From assembly GCF_000744655.1 (NCBI RefSeq), contig NZ_JQMJ01000004.1:5084001-5148000 (forward strand): DNA of 64,000 nucleotides. The letters are read 5' to 3'. The notes beneath the pieces are model-generated. The model made no database searches. It was not told the origin of the DNA and worked only from the letters and a program-made list of their open reading frames with translations. Positions within the stretch are counted from its first letter, which is position 1; every line of letters begins with the position of its first letter. Below, one piece after another: positions 59,516 through 64,000 of this stretch. This DNA is from Streptacidiphilus rugosus AM-16. GTDB lineage: Bacteria > Actinomycetota > Actinomycetes > Streptomycetales > Streptomycetaceae. A program made the position numbers and the translations under genes.

Positions 59516-60214
59516 TCAGTGCACCCCGCGCGCCTCGTCGACGGAGGCGTACTGCGGGAACAGCGTTCCCGCTCCGGTGATCTCGAAGACCCTCGCCACG
59601 CCGGGGGGCATCCCGACGAGCGCCAGCGAGGCGCCGCGCTCCTGGGCCCGGGTCCGGGCCTCCAGCAACAGGTTGAGTCCGGTCGAGTCGCAGAAGCCGA
59701 GGTCGGAGAAGTCCACCAGGATCCGGCCCGCCCCCGCCTGCTCGCAGCGGCCGAGCGCGGCGCGCAACGCCGGCGCGGTGTCGTGGTCGAGCTCCCCGAC
59801 CAACCGCAGCACGGACTCCCGCGGGTCCACGCTCTCCGTCACGGCGAACCGCCCCTCGGCGGTCTCGCCGTGCTCCCAGGTCTCGGACGGCATGGGTCCG
59901 TGCTCCTTCCGGTCGGGGCGGGCGGTGTGCGGGGGCCCCGGCGTCGCTCTCGCCATCATCTCCCGGGTACGCGCCGCAGGCAGCACGGTGGGCGCTCCCC
60001 CTCCGGTGTCCGCGTCGCCCGTGGCGCCTGGCCGGTCCCCGCGGCTCCTGCCGCGGCGCCGGGGCAGCCGGCGCAGGCGGCGCGGCCGCATGGTCCGCAG
60101 CGCCGGCTCGAACCGCTCGTCGCGGCTCAGCTCCTGCTCGATGAAGAAGAGTGCCCGTCGCCCGCGCTGGGTGAGGACCGGGCCGTCCCTGGGCTCCACG
60201 GGGCGCCTCCTCAC
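59516..60214 (-). CDS. STAS anti-anti-sigma factor with DUF3040-like N-terminal extension
   Basis: One uninterrupted 232-residue frame. The C-terminal 125 residues (from MPSETWEHG, ATG 59893) are a complete STAS domain with ELDHDTAPALRAAL and the phosphoserine motif LGFCDSTGLNLLL. The preceding ~107 residues start VLTQRGRRALFFIEQELSRDERFEPALRTMRP, a DUF3040 pattern, then a basic Arg/Gly linker. There is no stop between the parts. An AAGGAG 10 bases before ATG 59893 would allow a short STAS-only form, and a SigB-like promoter ending 18 bases before GTG 60214 favours the long form. Both may be made. The HATPase partner is the next gene. Confidence 0.72.
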   Translation of the reverse strand: MRRRPVEPRDGPVLTQRGRRALFFIEQELSRDERFEPALRTMRPRRLRRLPRRRGRSRGDRPGATGDADTGGGAPTVLPAARTREMMARATPGPPHTARPDRKEHGPMPSETWEHGETAEGRFAVTESVDPRESVLRLVGELDHDTAPALRAALGRCEQAGAGRILVDFSDLGFCDSTGLNLLLEARTRAQERGASLALVGMPPGVARVFEITGAGTLFPQYASVDEARGVH

Positions 60215-60231
60215 TGTCGGTGTTCCCGCGT

Positions 60232-60256
60232 CTGCCCAGTCCGGGACCGGTCAAGC
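60232..60256 (-). promoter_or_regulatory. SigB-type promoter of the DUF3040-STAS gene
   Basis: On the reverse strand GCTT, 15 bases, GGGCAG. One mismatch from GGGTAG; flanks resemble the promoter at 58475-58499. It would give a leader of only about 10 bases to GTG 60214. Confidence 0.4.
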
Positions 60257-60392
60257 AGAAAGCCGCCCATCGGGACGGGACGGCCCGCGCGGGGACTTCC
60301 GACATGGAAACGTGGAACCATGGAAGTGAGCGCTGCTCCGACGCCAAGCCTGCCGATCCGGTCGGCCGGCCGACGACTCGTGGAGGTCGGAC

Positions 60393-63857
<3,465 letters not shown>

Positions 63858-63895
63858 CCTGTGCCGGTCCGCGCCGGTCCGCTGCGGGCCGGGGC

Positions 63896-64000
63896 TCAGC
63901 CGAGCCGGACCAGCACCAGGCTCGCGTCGTCGTCGGTGTCGCCGACGGCCGTGGCCAGCAGCGCGTCCGCCTGGGCCTCCAGATCCCCGTCCGGCTCCAG
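63896..64000 (-). CDS. C-terminal fragment, probable SpoIIE-type PP2C phosphatase
   Basis: The last 34 codons of a leftward gene that continues past the window edge. The ending GDTDDDASLVLVRLG fits the C-terminus of SpoIIE/PP2C phosphatases, where the D-D-D metal ligands precede a hydrophobic strand. Such a phosphatase would dephosphorylate STAS proteins, matching the two STAS/HATPase pairs nearby. Only the 3' end is visible. Confidence 0.6.
   Translation of the reverse strand: MEPDGDLEAQADALLATAVGDTDDDASLVLVRLG

Noticed and set aside
58731-60329. Pentapeptide-repeat protein gene read rightward through the 15-bp repeats
   Set aside because: Only the first ~90 codons look repetitive; the frame then runs opposite the HATPase and STAS genes with no stop of its own. 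It was kept as a repeat, not a gene.

Overview
The window is about 72% G+C and carries codon use, GTG/TTG starts, an SsgA-like protein, a SigB/SigF-family sigma factor with partner-switching proteins, DUF1876, DUF6458 and DUF3040 proteins, and many secreted polysaccharide enzymes. Together these point to chromosomal DNA of a sporulating actinomycete of the Streptomyces/Kitasatospora/Streptacidiphilus group. I saw no rRNA, tRNA, transposase, integrase, phage gene or CRISPR array.

Layout. 0-10 kb: a short-chain dehydrogenase, a VOC protein and a family 2 glycosyltransferase, then a compact peptide-export locus (2979-9311). This locus has an 83-residue double-glycine-leader peptide without cysteine, an intergenic hairpin, an HlyD-type adaptor, a C39-peptidase ABC exporter and a second NHLP-type ABC exporter. 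No modification enzyme is adjacent except possibly the divergent glycosyltransferase. DUF1876 and TetR genes follow. 10-18 kb: two secreted proteins of unknown role, a GNAT enzyme, a methyltransferase, a DUF1877 protein and a large membrane-associated beta-helix-like protein. 18-25 kb: a nitrile hydratase/thiocyanate hydrolase-like set (beta, alpha, accessory) whose alpha gene is broken by one missing base, an MFS transporter, a methyltransferase and a secreted sedolisin protease. 25-31 kb: a complete Dpp/Opp-type peptide importer operon.

31-39.5 kb: a uronate/sugar-acid utilisation region. It has a secreted PL14-type polyuronide lyase, uronate dehydrogenase, 5-dehydro-4-deoxyglucarate dehydratase translationally coupled to an unknown 389-residue protein, glucarate dehydratase and an IclR regulator. 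A perfect 16-bp palindrome lies before the glucarate dehydratase gene, and degenerate copies lie in the divergent dehydrogenase/dehydratase promoter region. The genes form an oxidative route from hexuronate to glucarate to 2-ketoglutarate semialdehyde, probably under one regulator.

39.6-47 kb: a Ser/Thr kinase whose Pro-rich tail runs, after an apparent one-base loss in a C run, into a 14-TM MFS exporter; a PobA-like hydroxylase paired with an unusual two-domain O-methyltransferase; and a large membrane protein. 47-64 kb: a stress and cell-envelope region. It holds a PRC-barrel protein, a GH16 beta-glucanase with a LacI-type operator, an SsgA-like protein, small membrane proteins, a SigB/F-family sigma factor next to a STAS/HATPase pair, a Tat-exported GH99-like enzyme, NUDIX and VOC proteins, a second STAS/HATPase pair, a soluble hybrid histidine kinase with five 92-residue HAMP repeats, and the 3' end of a probable PP2C phosphatase. 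Several promoters here match the SigB-type pattern (G-TT or GTGT, 15-bp spacer, GGGTAG/GGGCAG), including one before the sigma gene itself, suggesting a local general-stress regulon.

All assignments rest on reading motifs by eye. No database search was run.
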